The notes below the pieces were generated by a model that saw nothing but the letters and a program-made list of their open reading frames with translations, was not told the DNA's origin and did not search any database. A stretch of DNA of 59,802 nucleotides from Candidatus Methanoculleus thermohydrogenotrophicum (GTDB lineage Archaea > Halobacteriota > Methanomicrobia > Methanomicrobiales > Methanoculleaceae): assembly GCA_001512375.1 (NCBI GenBank), contig LFRN01000178.1:34276-94077 (forward strand), read 5' to 3'. The position numbers and the translations under genes were made by a program. Below are positions 21,949 through 32,283 of the stretch, piece after piece (position 1 is the stretch's first letter; every line of letters begins with the position of its first letter).

Positions 21949-22105
21949 GGTGACTGCACCCCCCACCGATGTGGGGGTATCTGGGGTAAATACATCCCGG
22001 AGATTGCAGCCCCAATCTCACTATACTGATCGCTGCATTCTGGTCACGATCCATCGCGAGCCCGCAGTGCGGGCGGGAATGGATCCGATCAGAGAACGTC
22101 TTTTG
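21949..22105 (-). pseudogene. tnpB 3'-end relic, family B
   Basis: On the minus strand this reads KTFSDRIHS..PHCGLAMDRDQNAAISIVRLGLQSPG and then the hairpin-encoded CIYPRYPHIGGG. It ends at GTGCAGTCACC. DRDQNAA is the conserved RuvC-III segment next to the second half of the TnpB zinc finger. Everything upstream of the finger is missing, so only the last 50 codons plus the presumed right end and guide-RNA region of an IS200/IS605-type element remain. Confidence 0.75.
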
Positions 22106-22141
22106 CGACGATCCAGAAAATAGATGAGGGCGTGGCGCCGC

Positions 22142-23356
22142 TTACCCGAAGATCTCTCGGGACATCTCCAGCGCCTCGATGGCAGGCAACTTCTTCCCGG
22201 TCAGGAACTCGATCGCCGCCCCGCCACCGGTGGAGATGTGCGAAAACCGATCCTCAAGACCAAGTCGCTCGATAGCCACCGCAGAATGCCCGCCTCCCAC
22301 CACCGAGAACTCAACGGTCGAAGCTGCTTTTAAGAGACTGTAGGTCCCGACGGCGAACTGCTCCTCCTCAAAGAGCCCGGCCGGACCGTTCACCACAACT
22401 GTCCCTGATCTGCTGATCTCCCGCGAGAGGAGGTCGATCGATTCGCTCGCGAGATCCAGCACCTGAGCCTCCTCCGGGATGGCATCTACCGTATACTCTG
22501 CCCGCCGGTCACCCTCACGGACGGCGACCGAGTGCGGCAGGAAGATCCGGTCCCGGTAGGTTTCGAGGAGATCTTTTGCCTTATCAACCTCGCCCAGGTA
22601 GCCCAGCTGCTCGATCAGCTGGGTTGAGGGGCGCCCAATATCATAGCCTGCTGCAAGCAGGAAGACATTACCCACCACGCCAACCACGATCACCCGATCG
22701 GCGATGCCCCGCTCAAGGACATTTTTCGCGACCGCAATCGAGTCGTCCACCTTCGTCCCACCGAGGACGAAGGTAACTGGGCGCGGAGCGCCGGTAAAGA
22801 CCCGGGAGAGATTTCTGATCTCCTTCTCCATCAGGAGGCCAGCAACCGACGGTAGCGCGAGCGGCAACCCCACGATCGAGGGCTGAGACCGGTGCGCTGT
22901 ACCGAAAGCATCGTTGACATAAATATCAGCCATCGATGCCAGTTTCCGAACAAGGATGGTCTTCTTCGCCTCCTCCGGTTTTAAGGTCAGATTCTCCTCG
23001 GCGGCAAACCGGAGGTTCTCGAGCATCAGAACATCCCCACGCTTTGCGTTCAGGACAGCTTCCCGGGCGCATCGCCCGAAGATATCATCCACGTAGGTCA
23101 CCGGGCGACCAAGCAGCCGCTCCAGTTTTGCCGCGTGCGCCTCAAGCGTCGTGTAGTCCTTCTTGCCTGGCCTGCTCTGGTGTGTCATAACAACAAGCCG
23201 GGAATCCTCAAGCGCCTGCACCGTCGGCAGGTGCTCCCGAAACCTCTTGTCATCCAGGATCTGGTTCGATGAGGGGTCGATGGGCGAGTTGAAATCCACC
23301 CGCAACAACACCGTTCCCGTCAATTTCCCTGCGTCAGCAAGCGTGCCGATCTCCAC
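22142..23356 (-). CDS. pgk: Phosphoglycerate kinase
   Basis: A 404-residue archaeal-type PGK interconverting 1,3-bisphosphoglycerate and 3-phosphoglycerate, in gluconeogenesis in methanogens. Substrate motifs are RVDFNSPID near residue 20, HQSRPG near 58, LENLRFAAEEN near 112 and NDAFGTAHR near 145. VLGGTKVDDS is near 195, and the ATP-binding GGGHSAVAIERLG near 358 is followed by STGGGAAIEFL. It starts 21 bases after the atpD stop, so it is probably the last gene of the ATP synthase transcript. Confidence 0.96.
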   Translation of the reverse strand: MEIGTLADAGKLTGTVLLRVDFNSPIDPSSNQILDDKRFREHLPTVQALEDSRLVVMTHQSRPGKKDYTTLEAHAAKLERLLGRPVTYVDDIFGRCAREAVLNAKRGDVLMLENLRFAAEENLTLKPEEAKKTILVRKLASMADIYVNDAFGTAHRSQPSIVGLPLALPSVAGLLMEKEIRNLSRVFTGAPRPVTFVLGGTKVDDSIAVAKNVLERGIADRVIVVGVVGNVFLLAAGYDIGRPSTQLIEQLGYLGEVDKAKDLLETYRDRIFLPHSVAVREGDRRAEYTVDAIPEEAQVLDLASESIDLLSREISRSGTVVVNGPAGLFEEEQFAVGTYSLLKAASTVEFSVVGGGHSAVAIERLGLEDRFSHISTGGGAAIEFLTGKKLPAIEALEMSREIFG

Positions 23357-23377
23357 CGGGTATCACCCGTACCCTGA

Positions 23378-24004
23378 TCAGGCGCTCCGTGCCTTAATCT
23401 TTTTCAGGCGGAAGAGCTCCTCACGTTCCATCTCATCTAGTCGCATCTTGATAAAGTCTCTGGCCTCGGTGAGTTCCGGGATCACCTTGAACTCGAGCGC
23501 ATTCACGCGCCGTTTGGTGCTCTCGATCTCATCGAGCAGCCGCTTCATGGTCGTCTCGATCTCAGCCGCCTCGATGACAGCCTCGAGCAGGTCCTCAAAA
23601 GCCTCTGCGGCCTCGTCGATGACAGCAGACGTACCAAGCATCGCGTAGCCACGGTCAAGCACGCTCTTCCGTACCGAAGACGCCTCGATCTCAGGGACGA
23701 CGACACCCATGATGTTCTTGCTCCCGACGGAGATCGCAGGGATCTCCGCTGCTGAGAATGCGGCGGCCTTCACCCCGATAGCCCCCTCGACAGTCTCGGC
23801 AAGGGCGATCATCTCCATCGCGTGCGTATAGCGCTCCATCAGTACGCCCTGGCTCTCTTTCGCCTGCTGCAGTACCTTGAAGAACTCCAGGATCAGCCCA
23901 TCGCGCTTCATCTTTAAGATGTTGTAACCACGCTCCGAGAGTTTTATCCGCCGCTTGAGGGCAATCAGCTCAGAACGAGTCGGTTTGATATCTCGCAGCG
24001 CCAT
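23378..24004 (-). CDS. atpD: A-type ATP synthase subunit D
   Basis: The 208-residue central-stalk subunit, a long antiparallel coiled coil rotating inside the A3B3 head. The N-terminal signature IKPTRSELIALKRRIKLSERGYNILKMKRD at 5-34 and the C-terminal NALEFKVIPELTEARDFIKMRLDEMEREE are typical. It follows atpB by seven bases. Confidence 0.95.
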   Translation of the reverse strand: MALRDIKPTRSELIALKRRIKLSERGYNILKMKRDGLILEFFKVLQQAKESQGVLMERYTHAMEMIALAETVEGAIGVKAAAFSAAEIPAISVGSKNIMGVVVPEIEASSVRKSVLDRGYAMLGTSAVIDEAAEAFEDLLEAVIEAAEIETTMKRLLDEIESTKRRVNALEFKVIPELTEARDFIKMRLDEMEREELFRLKKIKARSA

Positions 24005-24011
24005 TGGACAA

Positions 24012-25397
24012 TTACCCCTCTGCCTTCTTCCGGTACTTCGGGTGGTACTTCTGGATCAGTTCACGGTCTATACGCACGAGCTGCTCCTCCGGCAACGTCG
24101 CAAGGAGTTCCCAACCGAGATCGAGTGTCTCCTCGATCGACCGGTCCTCATACAGGCCCTGCCTGACAAACCGATCCTCAAAGAGGTCAGCAAACTCGAG
24201 GAACATCCGATCACGCTCCGAGAGCGCGTCTTTCCCGACAATAGCCACAAGACCTCTGAGATCGTTGCCCTCTGCGTATGCTGCGTAGAGCTGATCCGAG
24301 ACCTTCTTGTGGTCCTCGCGGGTGTGCCCCTCCCCGATACCAAGATTCATCAACCGGGAGAGCGAAGGCAACACGTTGATCGGCGGATAGATACCCTTCC
24401 GATGCAACTCACGGTTGACCACGATCTGGCCTTCGGTGATGTAGCCGGTAAGGTCCGGGATCGGGTGGGTGATATCATCACCCGGCATCGTCAGGATCGG
24501 GATCTGGGTCACCGAGCCCTTGACACCCTTGATGATGCCAGCACGCTCATAGATGCTTGCAAGATCCGTGTACATGTAGCCAGGGTATCCACGCCGACCG
24601 GGCACTTCTTCACGGGCCGCACCGATCTGGCGAAGCGCCTCACAGTAGTTGGTCATATCGGTCAGGATGACCAGCACATGGTACCCAAGTTCGAACGCCA
24701 GGTACTCAGCGGTGGTGAGCGCGAGACGCGGCGTGATGGTCCGCTCGACTGCGGGATCGTCCGCAAGGTTCAGGAAAACGACCGAACGCTCGAGGGCGCC
24801 CGTCTTCTCGAAGTCAGCCATGAAGTAGTTGGCCTCTTCACGGGTGATGCCCATTGCCGCAAAGACCACGGCAAACTCTTCCTTCGAGCCGGGCACCTTT
24901 GCCTGCCGGGCGATCTGGAGCGCCACATCGTTGTGGGGCAGACCAGAACCCGAGAAGATTGGGAGTTTCTGACCACGGACAAGGGTGTTCGTCCCGTCTA
25001 TCGTCGATATACCCGTCTGGATGAAGTCCTCGGGGGATGCCCGGGCGTAAGGATTGATGGCCGCACCGGTGATCTCGAGCCGCTTTTCTGGCACGATCTC
25101 CGGGCCGCCATCGATCGGTTTGCCGCCGCCAGAGAGAATACGGCCGAGTATATCCTTCCCCACTGGCATCTTGATCGTCTCGCCCGTGAAACGGACACCT
25201 GAGTCCCTGCCGATACCCGCCGTAGTCTCAAAGACCTGGACAACCACGATCTCGTCGCTCGTGTCCAGCACCTCGCCACGTTTGACCGTGCCGTCGGCGG
25301 TCACGATATTAACGAGCTCGCTGTAGCCCACTGGCTCTGTCTTCTCGACAAAGACGAGGGGGCCTGCGATCTGTGTTATCGTTCTGTATTCCTTCAT
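24012..25397 (-). CDS. atpB: A-type ATP synthase subunit B
   Basis: The 461-residue non-catalytic (regulatory) head subunit. It lacks a Walker A lysine: the P-loop position reads [12 protein letters not shown] near residue 150, as expected. Other family marks are [15 protein letters not shown] before it, [14 protein letters not shown]-like [15 protein letters not shown] near 245 and [18 protein letters not shown] near 270. It lies four bases after atpA. Confidence 0.97.
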   Translation of the reverse strand: MKEYRTITQIAGPLVFVEKTEPVGYSELVNIVTADGTVKRGEVLDTSDEIVVVQVFETTAGIGRDSGVRFTGETIKMPVGKDILGRILSGGGKPIDGGPEIVPEKRLEITGAAINPYARASPEDFIQTGISTIDGTNTLVRGQKLPIFSGSGLPHNDVALQIARQAKVPGSKEEFAVVFAAMGITREEANYFMADFEKTGALERSVVFLNLADDPAVERTITPRLALTTAEYLAFELGYHVLVILTDMTNYCEALRQIGAAREEVPGRRGYPGYMYTDLASIYERAGIIKGVKGSVTQIPILTMPGDDITHPIPDLTGYITEGQIVVNRELHRKGIYPPINVLPSLSRLMNLGIGEGHTREDHKKVSDQLYAAYAEGNDLRGLVAIVGKDALSERDRMFLEFADLFEDRFVRQGLYEDRSIEETLDLGWELLATLPEEQLVRIDRELIQKYHPKYRKKAEG

Positions 25398-25401
25398 GGT
25401 C

Positions 25402-27156
25402 TCACGCCGCCCTCAATGCATTAAATTCAGCTTCCATCTCTTCCCGGATCTTTGCCAGCACCGGCTCATAGTCCTTGATGAACTTGATCTGCGGAAGGTC
25501 GTTCTTGCTCTTCACACCGATAATCTGCTGCGGGGTCACACCGCCCGCCTGTGCAACACGCGCGAGGTCGGCATACAACTTGATCGCTTTCATCATGTCA
25601 TACTGCTTAGACATGGGGCAGTAGGTATCCACCGGATCGTAGGCGTTCTGCTGCAGGAAGACCTCACGGATCATCCTCGCCACCTCGATGGTGATCTGCT
25701 CCTCATCGGGCAGAGCATCGGAACCGACCAGCTGGACGATCTCCTGGAGTTCGGCTTCCTTCTGGAGGACGCCCATCGCCCAGGCTCGCAGGGAGTTCCA
25801 CTCGGGCGAAACCTCACGATCGTACCACTCTTCAAGCGCATCCAGGTAGAGCGAGTAGGAGTCCAGCCAGTTAATCGCCGGGAAGTGCCGGCGCTGGGAG
25901 AGCTTTGCATCCAGTGCCCAGAAGACCTTGACGATACGCAGGGTGTTCTGGGTTACCGGCTCTGAGAAGTCACCACCAGGCGGTGAGACCGCACCGATCA
26001 CAGAAACCGAGCCTTCAGTATCGTTCAGGTTTATGACACGGCCGGCTCGCTCGTAGAATTCAGAGAGGCGTGCCGCGAGGTATGCGGGATAACCCTCTTC
26101 GCCGGGCATCTCCTCGAGACGGCTCGAGATCTCACGCATTGCCTCAGCCCACCGGGAAGTGGAGTCCGCCATCAGGGAGACGTCATAGCCCATATCCCGG
26201 AAATATTCGGCAATCGTGATGCCCGTATACACAGATGCCTCACGGGCTGCCACCGGCATGTTCGAAGTGTTTGCGATCAGAACTGTCCGCTCCATCAGTG
26301 GCCGGCCGGTCTTCGGGTCCTCGAGTTCTGGGAACTCGGTCAACACCTCGGTCATCTCATTGCCGCGCTCGCCACAGCCGATGTAGACCACGATCTCGGA
26401 GTCGGACCACTTCGCAAGCTGCTGCTGGGTGACCGTCTTCCCGCTCCCGAACGGCCCGGGGATGGCCGCGGTTCCCCCCTTGGCGATCGGGAAAAGGCCG
26501 TCCAGGATCCGCTGACCGGTGATCAGTGGGATATCCGGGTTCAGCTTCTCCTTCGTGGGACGGGGTACACGGACCGGCCAGCGCTGGAGCATCGTGATCT
26601 CGGTGCCGTCCTCAAGCACGCAGACGACTTCATCAACCGTAAAACTGCCGCCTGAGATCTTCTTGACCGTGCCACCCTTCGAGGTGGGCGGGACCATCAC
26701 TTTATGAACGATATTCGTCTCCTGAACCGTGCCGAGAATATCGCCGGCCCTGACGACGTCACCCGCCTTCACCGTGGGCACAAACTCCCACTTCTTCTCG
26801 TGAGAGAGGCCAGGGGCCGAGACGCCGCGCTCGATGAAGTTGCCCATTTTGTCAACGAGCACCTCGAGCGGTCGCTGGATCCCGTCATAGATACTGGTCA
26901 GCAGCCCGGGCCCGAGCTCGACAGCGAGCGACAGGCCGGTATTCTCCACCGGTTCACCGGGCCTGATGCCGGTGGTATCTTCGTAGACCTGGATGACGGT
27001 ATCCTCACCCTGGATCTTGATGACCTCCCCCATCAGTTCCTCATGGCCGACCTTCACCACATCATACATGTGCGCGTCGAGACCGACGGCAGTTACGACC
27101 GGCCCTGAAATCCGTTTCAGAACTCCTTGGGTCCTGTTCTCTTTTGCTTTTTTCAT
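25402..27156 (-). CDS. atpA: A-type ATP synthase catalytic subunit A
   Basis: The catalytic head subunit, 584 residues from the ATG at 27156, which overlaps the atpF stop as TAATG; an in-frame GTG nine bases upstream is less likely. The Walker A loop [12 protein letters not shown] is near residue 230, the catalytic Glu region [11 protein letters not shown] near 255 and Walker [15 protein letters not shown] near 320. The A-type non-homologous region lies at about 110-190. It makes or hydrolyses ATP driven by ion flow. No intein or insertion is visible. Confidence 0.97.
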   Translation of the reverse strand: MKKAKENRTQGVLKRISGPVVTAVGLDAHMYDVVKVGHEELMGEVIKIQGEDTVIQVYEDTTGIRPGEPVENTGLSLAVELGPGLLTSIYDGIQRPLEVLVDKMGNFIERGVSAPGLSHEKKWEFVPTVKAGDVVRAGDILGTVQETNIVHKVMVPPTSKGGTVKKISGGSFTVDEVVCVLEDGTEITMLQRWPVRVPRPTKEKLNPDIPLITGQRILDGLFPIAKGGTAAIPGPFGSGKTVTQQQLAKWSDSEIVVYIGCGERGNEMTEVLTEFPELEDPKTGRPLMERTVLIANTSNMPVAAREASVYTGITIAEYFRDMGYDVSLMADSTSRWAEAMREISSRLEEMPGEEGYPAYLAARLSEFYERAGRVINLNDTEGSVSVIGAVSPPGGDFSEPVTQNTLRIVKVFWALDAKLSQRRHFPAINWLDSYSLYLDALEEWYDREVSPEWNSLRAWAMGVLQKEAELQEIVQLVGSDALPDEEQITIEVARMIREVFLQQNAYDPVDTYCPMSKQYDMMKAIKLYADLARVAQAGGVTPQQIIGVKSKNDLPQIKFIKDYEPVLAKIREEMEAEFNALRAA

Positions 27157-27458
27157 TACTTCCACAGATCAACACCCACCGATCTCTTGATTTTCTCTCT
27201 CATCGACAGACCGCCCTCCTCTCCGCCGATAGCGATCACCGTCGGCCTGACAGAGTTCTCGAGGGTGGTGCGAAGCCGCTGGGGGATCCGCTCCATGTCG
27301 CTGCCCTTCAGCACGAGAATGCCGACATCCGTATCCTGGAGCGCCTGGTTGATCCGCTCGACCAGTTGCTCCTCGGTCTCTGCCACATAGGTCTTCCTGA
27401 CCCCTGCAAGCCTGAAACCGAGGACAAATTCATCGGTACCGACAACTGCGATCTCCAT
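27156..27458 (-). CDS. atpF: A-type ATP synthase subunit F
   Basis: A 100-residue central-stalk subunit with the Rossmann-like fold of the family: [21 protein letters not shown] at the start, then [16 protein letters not shown] near 47 and a C-terminal helix reaching into the head. It is placed between atpC and atpA with one- to two-base spacing. Confidence 0.93.
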   Translation of the reverse strand: MEIAVVGTDEFVLGFRLAGVRKTYVAETEEQLVERINQALQDTDVGILVLKGSDMERIPQRLRTTLENSVRPTVIAIGGEEGGLSMREKIKRSVGVDLWK

Positions 27459-27459
27459 T

Positions 27460-28518
27460 CTACATCACCAGGTAATCCCGCAACCGCTCGCCGGGGAGGT
27501 TGGCTTCCTTGCCCCTGGCAAGGGCGCGAAGGTTCGCGACCTCATATTTCTTCTCCTCCAGGTACACGAGAACCGGGAGGACCGAGAACGGATACCGCTT
27601 GGACATCCGCTCCATCTGGTCCAGCTGGACCCGGATCAGCGCAACCTCGATCTCACGGAGGCGCTCCTTCCCCCGAATCGCCTCAAGCGCATTCAGAAGC
27701 GGAAGCGCATCCACCTGTTTCTTTAAGGCGTCGATGAACTCGTCCCGGTCCTCCAGCACCAAGAACTGCTGCAGTTCCTCGACCGGGAACGAACCACCGG
27801 GGATCATCAGTTCCCGCACATCCTCGCGGACGTGCCCAGCCCGAAGCCGAAAGAGATTCTGGATGTTCCTGATATCGATCTCGAGTAGGATGTACTTCTG
27901 GAACATCTTCCCGCCCTTGATGCCTGCCTGGGCATCGGCGATGAGCTGTGCATAGTAGCTCTTGTAGAGCTCGTTTTCCAGGCGGGCAAACGATCCCGTC
28001 TCCATCGCACCGGGGAGTTCCCGTTCAAGGATCGGGTAGATCTGCTCACCCCTGAGCGCCTCAACAACCCGTTCTGGCGACTCTTCTGTAAGAAGGCGAT
28101 CGAGAGTAACCTTATCCAGCCTTCCGGCAGGAACCAGAACCTCCTTGATCTTACCAAGCTGCATCTTCTGCATCTTGCCACGCAGGATGGTGACGACGTT
28201 CTGGATATCCCAGCGGCGCAGGTAGCTGGCAGTGAAGTATTTCAGCTCTCCGGGCATAAGTTCCAGGATCTTCTGGTACTCCTTGGCAAGGTTCCAGCTT
28301 AAGGCCACCTCGACGAGGTTGATGCCGGAGAAGGAGGTAGCGAGTTCATCGATCTCGGACCGGTAGTAGGTATCGCCGATGAACCGGGTAATCTCAGGCA
28401 GGCTCATATTCAGCATCCGGAGATAATCTTCGCGCGGTATCAGCCGTGACCTCCGTACGCGCATGCGGGTGCAGGCGTAGATGTAATTAGTCGCTAATCC
28501 GCTGCTTATTCCTGCCAT
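27460..28518 (-). CDS. atpC: A-type ATP synthase subunit C
   Basis: A 352-residue helical funnel that couples the central stalk to the membrane ring. It begins [18 protein letters not shown] near residue 11 and contains repeated three-helix units such as [16 protein letters not shown] near 215. The operon position between atpE and atpF agrees. Confidence 0.92.
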   Translation of the reverse strand: MAGISSGLATNYIYACTRMRVRRSRLIPREDYLRMLNMSLPEITRFIGDTYYRSEIDELATSFSGINLVEVALSWNLAKEYQKILELMPGELKYFTASYLRRWDIQNVVTILRGKMQKMQLGKIKEVLVPAGRLDKVTLDRLLTEESPERVVEALRGEQIYPILERELPGAMETGSFARLENELYKSYYAQLIADAQAGIKGGKMFQKYILLEIDIRNIQNLFRLRAGHVREDVRELMIPGGSFPVEELQQFLVLEDRDEFIDALKKQVDALPLLNALEAIRGKERLREIEVALIRVQLDQMERMSKRYPFSVLPVLVYLEEKKYEVANLRALARGKEANLPGERLRDYLVM

Positions 28519-28530
28519 GTATGAACCTCC

Positions 28531-29139
28531 TCACGTAAACAGGATATCTGACACATCCTTCAGGCTGGATTCCCAGATCTCGTCCAGGAACGTACGGTAA
28601 CTATAATCGACCAGCAACTCACCGTCTCTGCTCTCGACGATGATACCGCCCGGTATATCGACCGGCGCACCCACAGTGTAGCCCGAAAGGGCCTTTTGCT
28701 GGGAGATGATCTCTTTGACAACTGGAGTATCCCGCTCATTCGCGTGCACGACACCCTCTCTGATCTCCCCTGCCACCCTCTTCAGCAGTTCCGTGAGTGC
28801 CTCCTTGTGGAACTCAGCGGGCAGATCAGCAATAGCAGCAAGCGAGGCCGAATAGACCTGATCCAGGAGTGTCTTCTGCGCGTTTAGGACCTGTCGCTTA
28901 ACGACGAGTTTCGCTGCCGAGACCTCCTGGTTGATGATGTGGGTAGCCGCCCGGTCTGCTTCCTCTTTAGCCGCCATCTTGATCTCGGCGGCCCGGCTCT
29001 GCGCATCCCGGAGGATCGCTTCAACATCGGCCTGGGTCTCGGCCCGGATCTTCTCGGCCTCCTTTCGCCCTTTCTCCCGGATCTCTCTGATGACCGCCTC
29101 GAGCCCTTTGGATCCCTCGAGTCCCATGGTTCGCTCCAT
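28531..29139 (-). CDS. atpE: A-type ATP synthase subunit E (peripheral stalk)
   Basis: A 202-residue peripheral-stalk subunit. The N-terminal half is a long charged coiled coil (EKGRKEAEKIRAETQADVEAILRDA), and the C-terminal globular domain ends GGIIVESRDGELLVDYSYRTFLDEIW. The ATG at 29139 overlaps the atpK stop; Met5 at 29127 is an alternative. It pairs with subunit H to form the stator. Confidence 0.93.
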   Translation of the reverse strand: MERTMGLEGSKGLEAVIREIREKGRKEAEKIRAETQADVEAILRDAQSRAAEIKMAAKEEADRAATHIINQEVSAAKLVVKRQVLNAQKTLLDQVYSASLAAIADLPAEFHKEALTELLKRVAGEIREGVVHANERDTPVVKEIISQQKALSGYTVGAPVDIPGGIIVESRDGELLVDYSYRTFLDEIWESSLKDVSDILFT

Positions 29140-29387
29140 CAGAACAGAAGCAGCAGTGCGACCACAAGACCGAAGATAACAATGGTTTCGGGAATTACAG
29201 TCAGGAGCAGCACCAGACCAAACACATCACGATTCTCAGCCGTCGCTCCGACTGCAGCAGAACCGACCGTCATCTCTGCAATACCAGATGCAAGGCCAGT
29301 AAGGCCAACAGCGAGAGCTGCGCCAATTGCTTTCATTCCCATCTGCGATGCTTCTACCATTTCAAGAGTCATACCAACATCTACCAT
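29139..29387 (-). CDS. atpK: A-type ATP synthase membrane rotor subunit K (c subunit)
   Basis: An 82-residue hairpin protein with two transmembrane helices, the ordinary single-hairpin c subunit. Helix 1 contains GLTGLASGIAEMTVGSAAVGA, and helix 2 contains VIPETIVIFGLVVAL, whose Glu in the PET motif is the ion carrier. A second Glu in helix 1 (GIAEM) lies at a position that in methanogen c subunits can contribute to ion binding; whether sodium or protons are used cannot be decided here. Confidence 0.95.
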   Translation of the reverse strand: MVDVGMTLEMVEASQMGMKAIGAALAVGLTGLASGIAEMTVGSAAVGATAENRDVFGLVLLLTVIPETIVIFGLVVALLLLF

Positions 29388-29390
29388 TTT

Positions 29391-31379
29391 CTATTCCTCC
29401 GTCGTAAATTTGAGTTTCATTCCAAACGGGTTGTACTTCTTTCCTCCACCCTTGTAGAACTTGGTGAAGAATTCAACATAGTGAAGACGAATCGAGTGCA
29501 GACCGCCCCCAATGAGGCCGAGTGCTGTGTTCAGCGCGTGCCCCATCAGGAGGACGAGAATGCCCATAATAATCATGATCACCCCACTGAGGGTGATCGC
29601 TTCGAGCTGGGGCTCTATGATCATGCCGATCGCGATGTAGTTGACCACCATCGCGATAGCGACTGAGGATAGGCCCACCGCCACGAGACGGGTGTATGAT
29701 AATACGTGGCTGATGATTGTCGGGAGCTCGACCAGTTCAAGCGGGTTTTCCTGAGCGATGCCAAGGATACCTGCCACCAGGAGGACGGCCCCCAATAAAG
29801 CGGCAGCGTTCAGCCCCATCGCAACAACGGGGAGACCTGTCAGGTCGGGCATCAGCGGGATGGCATAGAATGCCCAGATCATGAGCAGAATTCCCCACAT
29901 CGTCCCGAGCCACCCGAGATTGGCGATCGCCGCTTTTGTCGCGTGCTTTCCGCGGTGGAACATCCTGGCGTTGACCAGGCCGAGGATGCGACCAAGCGTG
30001 ATGTGCAGGACACCGATCCAGATAGCAAGAACCATAAGTTCGATGATCTGGGGGGCGTGGCCACTTGCGGTTCCTATGTTGAGGTGCCGGTTGAAGAACA
30101 GCGCTGGAACCTCGATCCACCCCGTGAACCACGGGATCTTGAGTGAGGAGCCGAAGATCTCGCTGTAGAGAATCCCAAATATGATGCTTGAAACGCTCGC
30201 ATAGCCAAGCACCCGAAGGAGCATCGTTCCTCCTTCCCCTTTCACGATCCTCCGCAGACCAAGACTCGTGACAAGCAGGATTGCTCCGTAACCTACGTCA
30301 CCAAGGATCATGCCGAAGAAGATGGGAAACACGATGGCTACCATCAACGTCGGATCGATCTCGGAATACTGGGGCCGCGCGTAGAGATCTATGAGCAACT
30401 GGGTCGGTGAAGCAAACGATGGATTCTTGTACTCCACCGGGACCCTGGAGGGGTCATCGATCTCCAGTTCCTCGATATAGATCCGGCCATCGGTCACCTT
30501 CTCCAGTGCAGCGCGGATCCTGTCAGCCTGGTCCGCAGGCACCCATCCTTCAGATATGAAGGTCTCTTCGGTGGTAGCAAACCGCAACGGGGCTTCCGCC
30601 CGCTCTACGTCAGCCGTGAGTAGTTCATCGCATGCTACCAAGAAGTTGGTATACCCGTCCCGGATCTCTGTAAGTTTCTGGTCAACCTCAGCTATCCCTC
30701 TGCTGGCCTCCTCGACCTTGTCAATATGGGCCTTCAGGCGGTCTGCCGGAGATCCCGTCTCATTCGGGACAGGGATCGCCTGGAACCGGGCATCGAGAAG
30801 CGTCCGCTCGACCTCCTCGCGGTGCTCGTTCGGCACCACGACGACGATCACGTTGCCGTCCACCCTGTCGGAAAAATATTTCTCATGGGGAACGTCGATG
30901 GATACATCGTGAGAGATGTGCCCTACAAAGACTGTAAACCGCTCGTACCCGCGGTAGAGTTCCAGGTCCAGGGGGATCGCAACAAAGGGTTCAAGTTCCC
31001 TTGCTCGCTGCTCATGCTCTTTCCGGCACGCCTCAAGTCTCGAACGTGTCGCGACGAGATCCTCCACCTGCTTCTGGATAGCGGGGAGATCCGTCTTGAT
31101 CATCGCCCTGACCTTCGACACGGGGATTTTCTCGGCGATTTCTACTTTATCGGGGTTTATCCCGCACGCATTCTCGATAGCCCTGACTTTGATGAGCGTC
31201 GCGGCCGCATCGCTTGCTCCCGGCAGCGGGTGGCCGATCGATAACTCCTCATATTCGCTCTCTGGCACGAAGTCTTCGATATGATAGACATTGTGGCGGT
31301 AGAGCTCCTTGATGATGATATCAATCTCACCCTTTGGGGCCGCGATGAGCAGCCGGAGCATCTCTTCAGGCCTTAACAT
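29391..31379 (-). CDS. atpI: A-type ATP synthase subunit I (a subunit)
   Basis: A 662-residue protein: a soluble N-terminal arm of about 330 residues with coiled coil, then about eight transmembrane helices from ATLMVAIVFPIFFGMILGDVGYG onward. The conserved arginine helix lies near the C-terminal part (LSYTRLVAVGLSSVAIAMV near 555). I chose the ATG at 31379 (MLRPEEM), which fits the family and overlaps the end of atpH; ATGs at 31406 and 31361 are alternatives. It forms the ion half-channels against the K ring. Confidence 0.94.
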   Translation of the reverse strand: MLRPEEMLRLLIAAPKGEIDIIIKELYRHNVYHIEDFVPESEYEELSIGHPLPGASDAAATLIKVRAIENACGINPDKVEIAEKIPVSKVRAMIKTDLPAIQKQVEDLVATRSRLEACRKEHEQRARELEPFVAIPLDLELYRGYERFTVFVGHISHDVSIDVPHEKYFSDRVDGNVIVVVVPNEHREEVERTLLDARFQAIPVPNETGSPADRLKAHIDKVEEASRGIAEVDQKLTEIRDGYTNFLVACDELLTADVERAEAPLRFATTEETFISEGWVPADQADRIRAALEKVTDGRIYIEELEIDDPSRVPVEYKNPSFASPTQLLIDLYARPQYSEIDPTLMVAIVFPIFFGMILGDVGYGAILLVTSLGLRRIVKGEGGTMLLRVLGYASVSSIIFGILYSEIFGSSLKIPWFTGWIEVPALFFNRHLNIGTASGHAPQIIELMVLAIWIGVLHITLGRILGLVNARMFHRGKHATKAAIANLGWLGTMWGILLMIWAFYAIPLMPDLTGLPVVAMGLNAAALLGAVLLVAGILGIAQENPLELVELPTIISHVLSYTRLVAVGLSSVAIAMVVNYIAIGMIIEPQLEAITLSGVIMIIMGILVLLMGHALNTALGLIGGGLHSIRLHYVEFFTKFYKGGGKKYNPFGMKLKFTTEE

Positions 31380-31695
31380 GCAGCTGCTCCTTAAACCGCG
31401 AAACAATGAAGTCTACAGCTCTTGTGAGATTCTTGCTACCCTGAACTTTCAGCGCCTCTACGCGCGCCTCACCTTCCTTGATAATCTCCGCGTATCTGTT
31501 CTGCGCCTCGGCTCGTGCATCCGCAAGACGCTGATTCCTGTAATCCTCGGCATCTTTCTGTGCCTTCTGGATCAGATTAGCAGCCTCCAGCTCTGCATCA
31601 GAGAGGCTTTTCTTCCTCTCTGCCTGCGCATCACGGATCATTTCATGATACTCTTTTTCAGTCTCCCTGATGCTTTTCAGGACATCGGTCTTCAT
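31366..31695 (-). CDS. atpH: A-type ATP synthase subunit H (peripheral stalk)
   Basis: A 109-residue coiled-coil stator protein, mostly Lys, Glu and Ala (MKTDVLKSIRETEKEY at the start). The start at 31695 is fixed by a strong Shine-Dalgarno AAGGAGG only five bases upstream (31701-31707); the frame is open to 31719 but those codons overlap this site. It is the first gene of the atp operon. Confidence 0.92.
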   Translation of the reverse strand: MKTDVLKSIRETEKEYHEMIRDAQAERKKSLSDAELEAANLIQKAQKDAEDYRNQRLADARAEAQNRYAEIIKEGEARVEALKVQGSKNLTRAVDFIVSRFKEQLHVKA

Positions 31696-31700
31696 CAAAC

Positions 31701-31707
31701 CCTCCTT
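31701..31707 (-). promoter_or_regulatory. Ribosome-binding site deciding the atpH start
   Basis: AAGGAGG on the minus strand, five bases before the ATG at 31695. Confidence 0.8.
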
Positions 31708-31739
31708 CTCACGGCTCATGAATATTTGATGAAAATAAG

Positions 31740-31752
31740 CATATATTTATTG
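31740..31752 (-). promoter_or_regulatory. TATA box of the atp operon
   Basis: AATAAATATATGC on the minus strand, about 50 bases before the atpH start and overlapping the end of the upstream gene. It is the first AT-rich promoter-like element before the operon. Confidence 0.55.
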
Positions 31753-32283
31753 TTGTTTGTCCGCCGGGTAATTCTCGGAGATTACATGTTTTATTGCCAC
31801 CCCGGGAGGCAGGTGTCTCACCGTAACGCCGCCGGGAACCCCGGTAAGCGAGATCCCGGAGAGCTCCGCCGATGAACAGAGGAGATGCTGCTCAGGGTGG
31901 GTCCCACGTCGGAGGTCGCAGGCGAGCAGGATCTCCGGTGCGACCGAGACGACCATCGATAGCCGTCTCGACCCGGGATGGTCTTTGGGAAGGACGACGA
32001 GCGGGATGTGATACTGCCTGACCAGTTCGAGCATCATGCGCGCCTGCCCGACCGGGCCGCCCTCCGGCATGGAGACGACGATCAGATCGTCGGGGTCGAC
32101 TGCCAGGCAATACTCGTCGTCAGGGGTCACAATACAGAGGGGAAACCGGGAACCGGCTTTTCCCACAAGCAGAAAAGAATATTCTCCACTGATGAGCAGA
32201 AGTTCTCCCCCGAGGGGGACGGTTGTCCCATCCGCCCCGGAGGGCGATTCAGGGAAACCGCCACCCTCAGATCTCTTCGACAT
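31747..32283 (-). CDS. Conserved protein of unknown function
   Basis: A 178-residue soluble protein that I do not recognise. It is rich in beta-strand-like segments (GELLLISGEYSFLLVGKAG, PLCIVTPDDEYCLAVDPDDLIVVSMPEGG, RRLSMVVSVAPEILLACDLRRGTHPEQHLLC) with no signal peptide or membrane helix. The ATG at 32283 lies inside the end of the upstream zinc-ribbon gene (17-base overlap), so the two are coupled. Its last codons run to the atp operon promoter. A role with the zinc ribbon in RNA or nucleotide binding is possible but not shown. Confidence 0.7.
   Translation of the reverse strand: MSKRSEGGGFPESPSGADGTTVPLGGELLLISGEYSFLLVGKAGSRFPLCIVTPDDEYCLAVDPDDLIVVSMPEGGPVGQARMMLELVRQYHIPLVVLPKDHPGSRRLSMVVSVAPEILLACDLRRGTHPEQHLLCSSAELSGISLTGVPGGVTVRHLPPGVAIKHVISENYPADKQQ

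Noticed and set aside
23955-25202. 415-codon plus-strand frame opposite atpB
   Set aside because: Shadow frame created by G/C-rich third positions of atpB; arginine- and aspartate-rich with no motif.
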